Part shown: one piece after another, positions 47,545 to 56,345 of the stretch | Layout of the letters: each line of letters begins with the position of its first letter | Position numbering within the stretch: the first letter of the stretch is position 1 | DNA from: Lewinellaceae bacterium | GTDB taxonomy: Bacteria > Bacteroidota > Bacteroidia > Chitinophagales > Saprospiraceae | NCBI GenBank assembly: GCA_016710765.1 | Contig: JADJUJ010000004.1 | Span: 1-64,000, forward strand | Direction of reading: 5' to 3' | DNA: 64,000 nucleotides | Made by a program: the position numbers and the translations under genes | Notes under the pieces: model-generated | What the model was told of the DNA's origin: nothing | Databases searched by the model: none | The model's input: the letters and a program-made list of their open reading frames with translations, nothing else

Positions 47545-49710
47545 TCACCCTCCACCGTGGAGGCGCGCCTGGCATTTCCTGATTTGGTGTGCAACGTATT
47601 CCGCAGGCGTTTGGCCAACCAAATTCAGTTCCTTTTGCAAGTGCAACACATCGTCTGCATGTTCGGGCAGCAGTGCTTCCATCACCCGAAGGTTGCGCAG
47701 CGCTTGAGACCAAACCTCCGCTTCAATAAATGTTTCTGCATCGCGCTGCCTGATTTTAAACTGATCCAGAAGGGTCTTCATGGTGCTGGTCAATCGGAGA
47801 TCAAGGGCATTTTTGGTATCCTTGATCCTTGAGGGGTTTATGCGCCAAATTGTATCAGTACCATTTACAATATGCGCATAATTGATCAATTCATACTGTC
47901 GCAGAGAATCAGTAGCCTCGTGGTAAAAGCGTAACGCTTCTGCGTATTCATCTTGAAAAAACAGCGAATCTGCCATTTCCATGCGGTTTGAGGTTGCCAG
48001 AAACAAGGCATTGAAGCGATGGGCATCACGACCTTGTGCCGCAGGGTCCAAACCCAGCCGCTGTAGAACAAAGGCTTTAACGGGGGTGGCGGCCAAACTG
48101 TCAAAACCGGGAATAGCGGCATCAAAAATTTCATTGCTGAAATTTCGCTCCGCCTGCGCGAACTCGCCTTTAATGGTTTTTACCAGGTTAAACAAAAACC
48201 ATATGCCAAAAGCAAGTGCCAGAAAAAAGGAAACAGATGACAAAATGCCCACTTTCCGCGCCAGACGGCGCTTTTCGCGCACCGAAGCCAATTCAGCCTC
48301 AATGGCCTCCCGGCGCTTGGCTTCTTCATCCAGTTTTTGCTGTAACAGTGCCTTTTCCTGGTCAGCTTTTTCTTTCTCCCTGTTTTTATCTCTCGACTTA
48401 ATGATGGCGGGCAGCAGGGTATCGTGGCTAATTTCGTAGTAATAATCGTCGAGACGCAATTCCTTGCGCAGCAGGCGGGTATCTACCAGGGCGTCCAGAA
48501 ATTCCGGGCTTACCTGCCAGTTTGTCGTCAGAAAATCGTCGACCATACTGCAGCGCCGGCCAATCGGGGTTACCAGGCTCTCTTCCACCAATTTGCGCGC
48601 TGTACTGATCAGTTCGGCCCGATCCACTACTTTTATACCAGAACGTTTTTCATACAACTCCGGGAACAAATCCATTTGTTTTTGGTAAAAATCCTGGATT
48701 TCCGCCCGCATGCCTTCCGTTCCACCGTAAAATGCCGGTTGCACCACAAAGCCCTCTTGTTCCCCATTGTTGATGATTTTTTCTTCGATCAGCTGACAAA
48801 GAATCTGTAAGTTGAAGGATTCGATTTCCTCCCGCAGCCGAGTGCTGACGACGACATCTGATGTCGCGCCGGCATCTTCTCCGGAAAGAAAATTGAGCAT
48901 TTCCTCCAAAGCCTCCGGTGCGTATGAAAACGGCTTGCTGATATAGGGACCGGCGGAAGCGGCCGGCGCTTCAATTGCCTGTTGCGCCTGCTTGCGGTTG
49001 AGCGGCTGCAGCTGAAAGCGATTGCGCAAAATCCCGGGAATATCCGGACTGACCTCGTCCAGCAAATGCAAAAAATCGGAACGGATAGAAATAACTATAC
49101 GCAATTCGGGTTCTTTTTCCCACCACTCCATGTCCGAGGCATTCAGGTCTTTATCTCCTGCCGCAACCCGTCGAAGCAATTCACTCCGGACGCTTTCCGG
49201 CATCGATTCATTCACCAAATCACCCAATGCGCTGATGAAATCCTGCCTGCTGGCAGCCTTGTGCCCCAGGGTAAACACCTCCTCAAACTGATCAAAAACC
49301 AATACCGGTGTTACCGGCAAACCATCCAGGTCGAACTCCAGACGTTTCATCAGTTCCCACAGCGTGAGCGATTTGCCCTCTTGAAAGCCTTGTTTGTTGA
49401 AACCACCCATATTAGGATGGCCTTCAAGGCTACTGCGAATGGCTTCCAGGATTGGTGCCTGGGTGTTGTCTGCGCGAATAAAAATGGGGATATAACCCCT
49501 CTTTTCCAACCCTGGCGCCACACCGGCTTGCAACAGTGAGGTTTTGCCTATGCCTGATTTTGCAAAAAGCACGACCAACTGCTCCCGCAAGATGAGGTTC
49601 CCGAGGCGCTGTGCATCTTCAGTGCGCCCATAAAAAAGGGCACTTTGCGACCGCTCAAAGGGTTTAAGGCCCGGGTAGCGGCGAAGACGTGGCACATCAG
49701 TGGCTGTCAT
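47545..49710 (-). CDS. nSTAND-type signal-transduction ATPase with C-terminal membrane anchor
   Basis: 721 residues. The N-terminus YPGLKPFERSQSALFYGRT is the hallmark opening of nSTAND1-type NTPases. Walker A is AKSGIGKTSLL (K56), Walker B VLVFDQFEEVF (D140, E143), and a sensor-like Arg sits in ISIRSDFLHLL. A winged-helix-like region (YYYEISHDTLLPAI) is followed by a charged coiled coil and a membrane helix (VSFFLALAFGIWFLFNLV). A helical extracytoplasmic or TPR-like tail completes it. Such STAND proteins act as sensors that oligomerise and switch on an effector. The start overlaps the stop of the SIR2-TIR gene by 4 bp (ATGA), so the two are translationally coupled. Confidence 0.88.
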   Translation of the reverse strand: MTATDVPRLRRYPGLKPFERSQSALFYGRTEDAQRLGNLILREQLVVLFAKSGIGKTSLLQAGVAPGLEKRGYIPIFIRADNTQAPILEAIRSSLEGHPNMGGFNKQGFQEGKSLTLWELMKRLEFDLDGLPVTPVLVFDQFEEVFTLGHKAASRQDFISALGDLVNESMPESVRSELLRRVAAGDKDLNASDMEWWEKEPELRIVISIRSDFLHLLDEVSPDIPGILRNRFQLQPLNRKQAQQAIEAPAASAGPYISKPFSYAPEALEEMLNFLSGEDAGATSDVVVSTRLREEIESFNLQILCQLIEEKIINNGEQEGFVVQPAFYGGTEGMRAEIQDFYQKQMDLFPELYEKRSGIKVVDRAELISTARKLVEESLVTPIGRRCSMVDDFLTTNWQVSPEFLDALVDTRLLRKELRLDDYYYEISHDTLLPAIIKSRDKNREKEKADQEKALLQQKLDEEAKRREAIEAELASVREKRRLARKVGILSSVSFFLALAFGIWFLFNLVKTIKGEFAQAERNFSNEIFDAAIPGFDSLAATPVKAFVLQRLGLDPAAQGRDAHRFNALFLATSNRMEMADSLFFQDEYAEALRFYHEATDSLRQYELINYAHIVNGTDTIWRINPSRIKDTKNALDLRLTSTMKTLLDQFKIRQRDAETFIEAEVWSQALRNLRVMEALLPEHADDVLHLQKELNLVGQTPAEYVAHQIRKCQARLHGGG

Positions 49711-51070
49711 GCGAGGGTTTCAATGTATTTTTTTAAGGTATCGGCAATATCGGCAAAATGTTTGTTTTCCTGACCATCGCCGTATACCGTTTGCTTGTTC
49801 AATGGGCGAAGGGTCTTCAAACCGCCCATTGCCGTGCCATCCAAACTCACCGGTTTAAGCACGATGGGCATCACAAGAAATTTGTTCCGGGGGTTGTTTT
49901 TTGCTGCAAGTTCCTCCATCAAGGGCAGACATGGGTTGTCTTCGCTGAAAAAATCAGCAGAAACCAGGGGCAGTACCACCTGGCAATGGCTGGCGGTTTC
50001 CCGGATCCACGCCTGTATATCGCCCTGGCCGGTGGCATCTTTCAGGGTATGTACTTTTACTTTTAAGGTTGCCAGGTGTTTCAGCAAGGCCTGGAAGCCC
50101 TCCTCATCAGCCGGTTCCTGGTGCAAAACCAGCACCTCAGCTTTGAATCCATCGTTTTCCGACGCAGCATCATCCTCCAGTTGGTTATAATGGTCCAGTA
50201 GGGTACTCACAAAGTCTTCCATATCCACCTGAGGAAACTCCATTTTAAACTCCCCCTGAAAAAACACGCGGGTATTGGGGCCCGGTTGGCCTCCCCCCTT
50301 GAGCGGATAAGCAAAAGGCTGGATGCTGCCACGGGCATTTTTGAACAGTGCGTCCATCGTCACCCGAAGACTCCAGTCTTCAAAATCAAACCCCAGAAAA
50401 GATAAAACCGGGGCACACTGAAAGCCGCTAAGAGACTATCGGGTAGTCGGTCATGCTGGGCCCCAGTAATCTTATTGACATAGCCCAGCTGGTCGCTGTA
50501 ATTCAGCACCATGGATTCGGGCTTTTTATACCAGCCAAATTGGTTGTAAATCAGTGGAGGGCTGTCATCGTTGAATTCGTACAGCGGGTCGGGTGTAGGT
50601 TTTCGGAAGTTGTAATAATCAAAACGATGGTCGCGAACCGCTTGCGCGTAATACCGGGCAAAAAAATCGTCGGGACTGGAATTGATGATGATACGAAACG
50701 GTAAATCAGCAAGTTTTTCCAGCAAAGGGGGCAATTCCGCCTCGCGCTCCATCTGGTTGTAAAAATCCTGGACCGCTGCAGGAATCATGGTATCCGACAT
50801 GGCATTCCGGATGCGAAGGGTGCTGGTCACCTGCGTTAACGCATTTTCTTCAGCACTGGAAAGGCCGAGGCCTTTTGCCAATTTTTGGGCACAAACATCC
50901 GTTAATGGCTTGTAACTGCCATCGGGTTGCTTGGCTGCAATGGCTGCAGGACCGAGAAAAAGCACACAGGAGCCATCCCGGATTTGACGGGCAATGTTTT
51001 GGTAAAGCATTGCAGGAATAGGATCGCCGGAAGCGCCGTTGCTGGGCTTTTTAGCTGCTGAATCTGGCAT
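49707..51070 (-). CDS. SIR2-like + TIR domain protein, putative NAD-targeting effector (one frameshift)
   Basis: Two frames, 50360-51070 and 49707-50363, join into one 454-residue protein if one base is added near 50395. YLF then leads to GFDFEDWSLRVTMDALFK, the normal C-terminal motif of SIR2_2-type domains. Residues 20-300 are SIR2-like; residues about 310-454 are TIR-like (VLVLHQEP; CQVVLPLVSADFF; CLPLMEEL with the Glu at the usual catalytic position; LVMPIVLKPVSLDG). In the SIR2 part, the usual GAGxS is GPAAIA and the catalytic His before FG is Asn (YNQFG), so it may be inactive. TIR domains often cleave NAD in antiviral systems. The own promoter and the ATPase partner support a defence role. 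Confidence 0.75.
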
Positions 51071-51093
51071 GTGTAATGGTTCGCTAAACTTAA

Positions 51094-51124
51094 CAAAGGT
51101 AGTTAAGCATTCGCAAGGAACAAA
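51094..51124 (-). promoter_or_regulatory. Promoter of the SIR2-TIR/nSTAND cassette
   Basis: On the minus strand, TTTG, 19 bp and TACCTTTG (plus-strand CAAA at 51121-51124 and CAAAGGTA at 51094-51101) match the Bacteroidota consensus exactly. It lies 24 bp before the start codon, in the 87-bp gap after hemD. Confidence 0.75.
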
Positions 51125-51157
51125 TTACATACCACAATATTCCTTATGTAAGAAAAA

Positions 51158-51943
51158 TTAGCCGTCGGGGTTGGACAACTTGAGGTAATTTTCAAGGGCA
51201 ACTGCAATGGAGGGCGCTTCCGGCGTGCCAGCCTGGATATCCACATGCATACCGTGTTCAACAACCTCTTTGGTTGCATTGGTACCAAAAACGCAAACCC
51301 GGCGGTCTTCCTGCTTAAAATCAGGAAAATTGTCGAACAGCGACTTGATCTCGAGGGCGGAAAAGAAGGATAAAATATCGTATTTCACATCCTTGAGGTG
51401 TGCCAAATCGGTATTCACCGTGCGGTACATGACAGCCTCCTGAATCGGAACCTTCAATTCTGCAAAGAAATCGGTCACCTCGGAGTTGCCGGTATCGCTG
51501 CAGGGCAGGAAAAATTTCTCGTCTTTGTTTCGGAGCACATACGATTTGAGATCGGTAACCGATTTTGTACCGTTAAACACCTTCCGCTTGCGAAACAGGA
51601 TGAATTTCTGCAAGTAATTGGCCGTATTGTCGGTGGAACAAAAATACTTGGTGTCATCCGACATTTTGATGCGGAGTTCACCACAGAGCCTGAAAAAGTG
51701 GTCTATGGCAGTTCTGCTGGTAAAAACAATCGCGGTAAAGTCGTTCGGATAAACCCGGTTTTTCCGGTATTCCTTTTCCGTTAACCCTTCCAGCGAAACA
51801 AACGGTACAAAGTCGAAGTGTACACCAAATCTCTTTTCCAACTCGTCGTACGCAGTGGTGACAGCAGGACGAGGTTGAGAGATAAGGATGTTGCGAACCC
51901 GGGTGTAATTACCCTCTGAAACTGATGCGACAGTTGCTGACAT
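51158..51943 (-). CDS. hemD: Uroporphyrinogen-III synthase
   Basis: Cyclises hydroxymethylbilane to uroporphyrinogen III in haem synthesis. 261 residues. The Bacteroidota HemD pattern is visible: RNILISQPRPA near the N-terminus, DFTAIVFTSRTAIDHFF, a middle KFFLPCSDTGNSEVTDFF, and YDILSFFSALEIKSLFDNFP. HemD is weakly conserved overall, so the call also rests on its neighbour, a DUF4271 gene, a pairing commonly seen in this phylum. It is the second gene after DUF4271 on the strand. Confidence 0.88.
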   Translation of the reverse strand: MSATVASVSEGNYTRVRNILISQPRPAVTTAYDELEKRFGVHFDFVPFVSLEGLTEKEYRKNRVYPNDFTAIVFTSRTAIDHFFRLCGELRIKMSDDTKYFCSTDNTANYLQKFILFRKRKVFNGTKSVTDLKSYVLRNKDEKFFLPCSDTGNSEVTDFFAELKVPIQEAVMYRTVNTDLAHLKDVKYDILSFFSALEIKSLFDNFPDFKQEDRRVCVFGTNATKEVVEHGMHVDIQAGTPEAPSIAVALENYLKLSNPDG

Positions 51944-52004
51944 TCAGGCCTTTATTTTGTGTTTATTGGTTTGCTTGCAGAACGCGCCTTGGGCATTAAA
52001 AGTT

Positions 52005-52898
52005 TCACCCGATTTGCAGCATTGTCAATTTGATCAGAATGAGCAAAGGCGCAATTTCCACGGTGCAAAGGTATAATAAAAAGTGGAATTGATGGCCTGC
52101 CAAAAAAGAGGAGCCAATTGAAATGGCCCTAACCGAGCGATAACCGTAAAACAGGATGGCCAACCCGATTACCCAAAAAACCAAAAAATCCTTGTAATCC
52201 AGTAAAAATGCAATCAGAAAATTAAACGGAACCAAAAACAACCCCAGTACACAATTGAAAATGGTAATCAGAAAGTTATAACGCTTGGCTTCGGTTTTGA
52301 TGGGCAGTAACCAGCTGGCAAGGCGAATCATGAGATGCTTAGACAAAAAGACGCCCAGGGCAATGCCAAAGCAGATCAGGAGAAACATGAAATTATTATA
52401 GGCACTCGAAGAAAGGGCCTGCACAATCAGAAAAATGAAAATGCCGGCATTCAGTAGAAAATTGGCGTACAACAGAAAGTACGGCGTATTTCCCGCAAGG
52501 CCCAATGCATCGCGCTGCGCAATGGTAAGGGCATTCTCATTCAAAAAACTGCGCCAGGCTTTGCCAACTGTCGCCCGATCCACGCCAACGGCAATGGTAA
52601 AAAAGATCAGCACAACCACCAGTATGCCAAACATGGCACCCGGAGCAAGGGTATTCCTTTGAGGCAATTGAAACACAGGGCCAACAGTACCCTTGGCAGC
52701 AACTGTTTCCACCAGGCTTAAATCAGCGCCTGGCACCTTATGGGGCACCAAATCAAAAGGGTTTCCAGTACCTTCCGGTGCAATGCGGGCCGTTTCCGGC
52801 AAGCGGTATTGCAGGTCAAAAGGGTTGGCTTGCTGGCCAAACAAGGAGCCTGTCGACATAAAAAGCCCCAATAACAGGAACAGAATCATTCGAATCAT
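52005..52898 (-). CDS. DUF4271 membrane protein
   Basis: About 297 residues from MIRMILFLLLGLF, with a signal peptide ending near SLFGQQ. An extracytoplasmic stretch (residues 20-80) and about seven membrane helices follow. The layout and C-terminal region (FHFLLYLCTVEIAPLLILIKLT) match DUF4271, a Bacteroidota-specific membrane family of unknown role found beside hemD. The start is chosen because a promoter element lies 5-12 bp upstream; the longer frame would include it. Confidence 0.85.
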   Translation of the reverse strand: MIRMILFLLLGLFMSTGSLFGQQANPFDLQYRLPETARIAPEGTGNPFDLVPHKVPGADLSLVETVAAKGTVGPVFQLPQRNTLAPGAMFGILVVVLIFFTIAVGVDRATVGKAWRSFLNENALTIAQRDALGLAGNTPYFLLYANFLLNAGIFIFLIVQALSSSAYNNFMFLLICFGIALGVFLSKHLMIRLASWLLPIKTEAKRYNFLITIFNCVLGLFLVPFNFLIAFLLDYKDFLVFWVIGLAILFYGYRSVRAISIGSSFLAGHQFHFLLYLCTVEIAPLLILIKLTMLQIG

Positions 52899-52902
52899 GG
52901 GG

Positions 52903-52910
52903 CAAAGGTA
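52903..52910 (-). promoter_or_regulatory. -7 element of the DUF4271-hemD unit
   Basis: TACCTTTG on the minus strand (plus CAAAGGTA), only 5 bp before the ATG at 52898. This would give a very short or leaderless transcript. Confidence 0.45.
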
Positions 52911-52951
52911 AAGAAAAGCATGGCATGACGTGGTGGCCAAAATCCTTTTCG

Positions 52952-52959
52952 TAGTTTTG
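52952..52959 (+). promoter_or_regulatory. -7 element of purA
   Basis: TAGTTTTG matches TAnnTTTG and lies 44 bp before the purA start. The two opposed elements at 52903 and 52952 form a compact divergent promoter of about 100 bp. Confidence 0.5.
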
Positions 52960-53002
52960 TGCCGCAATTGTATTTTATTCTAAGCAGACAGCAACACCAA
53001 TC

Positions 53003-54271
53003 ATGCAAATAGACGTTATTCTCGGCCTGCAGTGGGGCGATGAAGGCAAAGGTAAAATTGTGGATTACCTCGCCGAACAGTACGACATTGTAGCCCGCTT
53101 CCAGGGTGGCCCCAATGCCGGGCATACCCTAAAATTCGACGGCAAAAAATTTGTCCTGCACACCGTTCCTTCCGGCATCTTTCGACCGCAACTCATCAAC
53201 CTGATTGGAAATGGGGTAGTAATCGACCCCATTACACTGGAGAAAGAATTACAGTTGCTGAAAGACAGTAAGGTGGATTACCTGGGTCGTTTGCTGGTTT
53301 CCCGAAAAGCACACCTGATTCTTCCCACACACCGTTTGCTCGATGCTGCCAGCGAGTCGCACAAAGGTAAAGGTAAAATTGGCTCTACCCTCAAAGGTAT
53401 CGGCCCTACCTACATGGACAAAACCGGGCGTAACGGCCTTCGCGTGGGCGATATTACCCAAAAAGGATTCCTGGAATCCTACGAAACGCTGAAATCAAAA
53501 CACCTCGAACTCCTCAAAATTTATCCGGAAATTGCATTTGACCTGGAGGGAGAAGAAAAAAAATGGTTTCAGGCGCTGGAGGTATTGCGCAGCCTGAAAA
53601 TGGTCGACAGCGAATATTACCTCCACGAGGCCATCCAATCCGGAAAACGCGTGCTGGCCGAAGGCGCACAGGGATCAATGCTCGACATCGATTTCGGTAC
53701 TTACCCCTTCGTTACGTCCTCCAACACCATCACTGCAGGGGTGTGTACAGGCCTGGGCGTTGCGCCACAACGCATTGGCCGCGTGATTGGCATCACCAAG
53801 GCCTACTGCACCCGCGTAGGTAGCGGTCCCTTCCCCACCGAACTGGAAAATGAAACTGGCGAACTTCTTCGCAGCGAAGGACAGGAGTTCGGCGCCACCA
53901 CCGGACGGCCCCGCCGTTGTGGCTGGATCGACCTGCCCCAACTCCGCTATACCATTCTGCTCAACGGGGTGACCGAGATCTGTATGACCAAGATCGATAT
54001 CCTCAACACTTTTGCCGAAGTGGGCGCCGCCACGGCCTACCGATACGATGGCATGGAAAGCACCCAATTGCCCTACGACCTCTGCCAGACAGAACTGGAG
54101 CCTGTATTCAAATACTTCAAGGGCTGGCAATCCTCACTTGACGATGCCCGGACCATGGATGACCTGCCCCAGGAGGCGCTCGATTTCATTAAAGCCATGG
54201 AAAATTACCTCGGCGTGCCCTTCAGTATGATTTCTACCGGCCCGGAACGGGAAAAATTAATCATCGTATAA
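53003..54271 (+). CDS. purA: Adenylosuccinate synthetase
   Basis: Joins IMP and aspartate with GTP in AMP synthesis. 422 residues with the complete family motifs: GLQWGDEGKGKIVDYLA (P-loop type with catalytic Asp), GGPNAGHTLKF (catalytic His), IGSTLKGIGPTYMDK, EGAQGSMLDIDFGTYPFVT and TGRPRRCGW. The guanine-recognition part is the late TKIDIL. Full length, undamaged, plus strand. Confidence 0.97.
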   Translation: MQIDVILGLQWGDEGKGKIVDYLAEQYDIVARFQGGPNAGHTLKFDGKKFVLHTVPSGIFRPQLINLIGNGVVIDPITLEKELQLLKDSKVDYLGRLLVSRKAHLILPTHRLLDAASESHKGKGKIGSTLKGIGPTYMDKTGRNGLRVGDITQKGFLESYETLKSKHLELLKIYPEIAFDLEGEEKKWFQALEVLRSLKMVDSEYYLHEAIQSGKRVLAEGAQGSMLDIDFGTYPFVTSSNTITAGVCTGLGVAPQRIGRVIGITKAYCTRVGSGPFPTELENETGELLRSEGQEFGATTGRPRRCGWIDLPQLRYTILLNGVTEICMTKIDILNTFAEVGAATAYRYDGMESTQLPYDLCQTELEPVFKYFKGWQSSLDDARTMDDLPQEALDFIKAMENYLGVPFSMISTGPEREKLIIV

Positions 54272-54461
54272 TGCTGGGCGTTGAGTAATGCTGGGAGTAT
54301 CCGGTTCTTTCAGTTCTGCTTCGCAAAATAATTGTCCCGCAGAAAGACGCAATAACCGGGCGGCTACCCAATTGATATTTACACAGATTTCCTGGGCATG
54401 TGTCGGCCACACGCATTGAATTTCCTTTTGAACAGGAGTCCTCAATAGCAAAACATGAGTC

Positions 54462-54500
54462 ATCCCGAATTTATGAGGTTTCATAAATTCGGGATTTTTT
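54462..54500 (+). terminator. Terminator of purA
   Basis: A perfect 15-bp stem (54462-54476 with 54481-54495) and a 4-base loop, followed by a T-run on the plus strand. It lies about 190 bp after the purA stop. Confidence 0.85.
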
Positions 54501-54747
54501 ATACAATTTAATGATTATCAGATCTTTATAAACTTCTTGCCTGTACTTACCTTCCACAAAGGCTATTGGTTTCCTGAGAAATTGGCTCCCAAACTAAAGG
54601 AGAAAATCCCGACCTAAAAAAATGCCTTTTCCAGGTTAGTCTGTTTGATGAAAAAAGCAAACAGCAGGGCTTCATAATTGAATTGAATCGAAATATAGCA
54701 CACTGAAAATCAGTAATTTGGAAATAAGTACTTCATTCTTTTTGGAT

Positions 54748-54785
54748 AAAAGAAATCCCGAACCTTCAAATTGAAAATTCGGGAT
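54748..54785 (-). terminator. Terminator of arsM
   Basis: An 8-bp stem (ATCCCGAA with TTCGGGAT) plus an inner TTC/GAA stem. On the minus strand a T-rich tract follows. It lies 40 bp after the arsM stop. Confidence 0.65.
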
Positions 54786-54826
54786 GACGCATGTTTCTAC
54801 CTTGTGCTACAGGAAACCCACGTTGC

Positions 54827-55699
54827 TTAACAACAATCGGGTCCGCAACAGGCTTCGCCTTTCCCCAATACGGCCAGTTCCAGTTTTGGTTTTGCTGGCC
54901 TTGCCTTGGCGCCTGCTTTTTCGGCAAATACCGTAATACTGAAAATCCCGGTGCCAGAAGCTACGAAGTCCCGAATCTGCTCTTTGGTAAGGTATTCCAG
55001 CAAAATATCGTCGGGAATCATGATAGGCTTTTGCTTTTGGACGGTTATGTTTTCAAAGCCAGTTTGGCGGATGAACTCGAGATAATCCTCCATTTGGATG
55101 GCGCCAGCCACACAACCTGCGTACATCTCGGCGCTTTCGCGTATTTGGCTGGGTAAATCACCGACCAGTACGACATCGGAGATGCTAAAATGACCGCCCG
55201 GGCGCAATACCCGCATAATTTCGCTGATGACTTTGGATTTATCGGGGACCAAATTTAACACACAATTGCTCACCACCACATCAACGGTTGCATCCGCAAG
55301 CGGCATATCGTCGATATCTCCTTCGCGAAATTCCACGTTATTGAACCCCAATCGGTCGGCGTTTTCCCGGGCTTTCCGGATCATTTCCGGAGTAAAATCG
55401 ATGCCGATAACTTTTCCACTGGCACCTGCTTCTGCACGGGCAATGAAACAGTCGTTGCCGGCGCCCGAGCCCAAATCAACTACGGTATCGCCTTCCTGAA
55501 TATGGGCAAATTCGGTAGGCAGGCCACAACCTAACCCAAGATCGGCATCCGGGTTGTAGCCCTTCAACTCCTCATAAGATTCCGACATGATGGTGTAGGT
55601 GCCCTGCGGGCCGCTGCCGCAGCAGGATTGCTCGTTGACGCTTTTGGGCTGTAATGCAATGGCCGCATATTTTTCGCGGACGGTTGATTTGATATCCAT
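54827..55699 (-). CDS. arsM: Arsenite S-adenosylmethionine methyltransferase
   Basis: Methylates arsenite using SAM. 290 residues. The N-terminus has a Cys pair in QSCCGSGP. The SAM site is DTVVDLGSGAGNDCFIA with VIGIDFTPEMI. The conserved Cys residues of ArsM lie in SNCVLNLVPDK and AGCVAGA. A Cys-rich tail (GEACCGPDCC) ends the protein, as is common for this group. It lies 86 bp downstream of arsR on the same strand, forming an arsenic-response operon. Confidence 0.92.
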   Translation of the reverse strand: MDIKSTVREKYAAIALQPKSVNEQSCCGSGPQGTYTIMSESYEELKGYNPDADLGLGCGLPTEFAHIQEGDTVVDLGSGAGNDCFIARAEAGASGKVIGIDFTPEMIRKARENADRLGFNNVEFREGDIDDMPLADATVDVVVSNCVLNLVPDKSKVISEIMRVLRPGGHFSISDVVLVGDLPSQIRESAEMYAGCVAGAIQMEDYLEFIRQTGFENITVQKQKPIMIPDDILLEYLTKEQIRDFVASGTGIFSITVFAEKAGAKARPAKPKLELAVLGKGEACCGPDCC

Positions 55700-55785
55700 T
55701 TTGTATATGTTTAAATGTTGAAAGGATTGGGCTGTAAGGCGGCCCTATTTTCAGCCAACTTTTCAGCCCACTTTACAGCCCCTTT

Positions 55786-56112
55786 TCAGCAGCACGTAAA
55801 GCTGCCCGGTTGAGCAAAAAAGGTTTTAAAAAGCGCTTCGAAACGCTCGAAAGCTTCATAATTGATACAATAACAGGACTTAGGGCCTTCTACAGTGCCT
55901 TGAATGAGTCCGGCATCCAACAGTTCCTTAAGGTGCTGCGATACCGTGCTGTGCGCCAAAGTCAGCACTTCCACGATTTCGCCACAAATACAGGCTTGTC
56001 GACGCGCCAGTTCTCCAAGAATCGCAATGCGTGCCGGATGGCTAAGCGCCTTGGCCACTTCTGCCAACTCATTCTCTACGGTACCAAATTCGTTGCGTTT
56101 GTGAAATGCCAT
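55786..56112 (-). CDS. arsR: ArsR-family metalloregulatory repressor
   Basis: 108-residue winged-helix repressor. ALSHPARIAILGEL opens the fold. CICGEIVEVL carries the Cys-x-Cys of the arsenite site, and LAHSTVSQHLKELLDAGLI is the recognition helix. Extra Cys in SCYC and the terminal FTCC may complete a metal site. It likely represses itself and arsM until arsenite binds. Its promoter region contains two strong palindromes. Confidence 0.93.
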   Translation of the reverse strand: MAFHKRNEFGTVENELAEVAKALSHPARIAILGELARRQACICGEIVEVLTLAHSTVSQHLKELLDAGLIQGTVEGPKSCYCINYEAFERFEALFKTFFAQPGSFTCC

Positions 56113-56121
56113 TGTTTTTTA

Positions 56122-56183
56122 TTTATCGCAAAGATACGATAAAGCAATTTAAAGATACAAACTTTAAATCGTATTTTTACGAT
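56122..56183 (-). promoter_or_regulatory. arsR-arsM promoter with overlapping ArsR operators
   Basis: On the minus strand, TTTG (plus CAAA at 56158-56161), a 21-bp spacer and TATCTTTG (plus 56129-56136) form a consensus promoter. The -7 box is enclosed by an inverted repeat, TTTATCG on one side and CGATAAA on the other (56122-56143). A second palindrome, ATCGTA-TTTT-TACGAT, lies at 56168-56183. Binding at either would block the polymerase, as expected for ArsR. Confidence 0.75.
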
Positions 56184-56345
56184 AAAAAACATAAATTACT
56201 CATTGTCAAACCATTAAAACGCGCTCAAAAGCCATAGAAAACTATCCTTTCGAAGAACGCCCCACTTATCCACCCTATACTTCACCGATTGTCCTCCACT
56301 GTTCATCCTGATAAAAATCTACACCCACAATTTGCAAATTCTCCC

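Larger units (their letters stand above)
54451..54796. repeat. MITE-like element with 22-bp terminal inverted repeats
   Basis: The left end (54451-54472) and the inverted right end (54775-54796) match at 21 of 22 bases; the core is GTCATCCCGAATTT, the mismatch is at base 8. The 346-bp interior is AT-rich with no intact gene. Each end also folds on itself and doubles as a terminator for purA (left) or arsM (right). No target duplication was clear. It may be a transposon-derived element or two terminators sharing a stem sequence. Confidence 0.5.

Noticed and set aside
49707..50363. Separate TIR-only gene
   Set aside because: Its first 60 residues are the missing C-terminal end of the SIR2 domain, so it is the second half of one gene.
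54600..54700. Transposase fragment inside the 346-bp element
   Set aside because: About 20 suggestive codons only, no family motif and a stop right after; too little to annotate.
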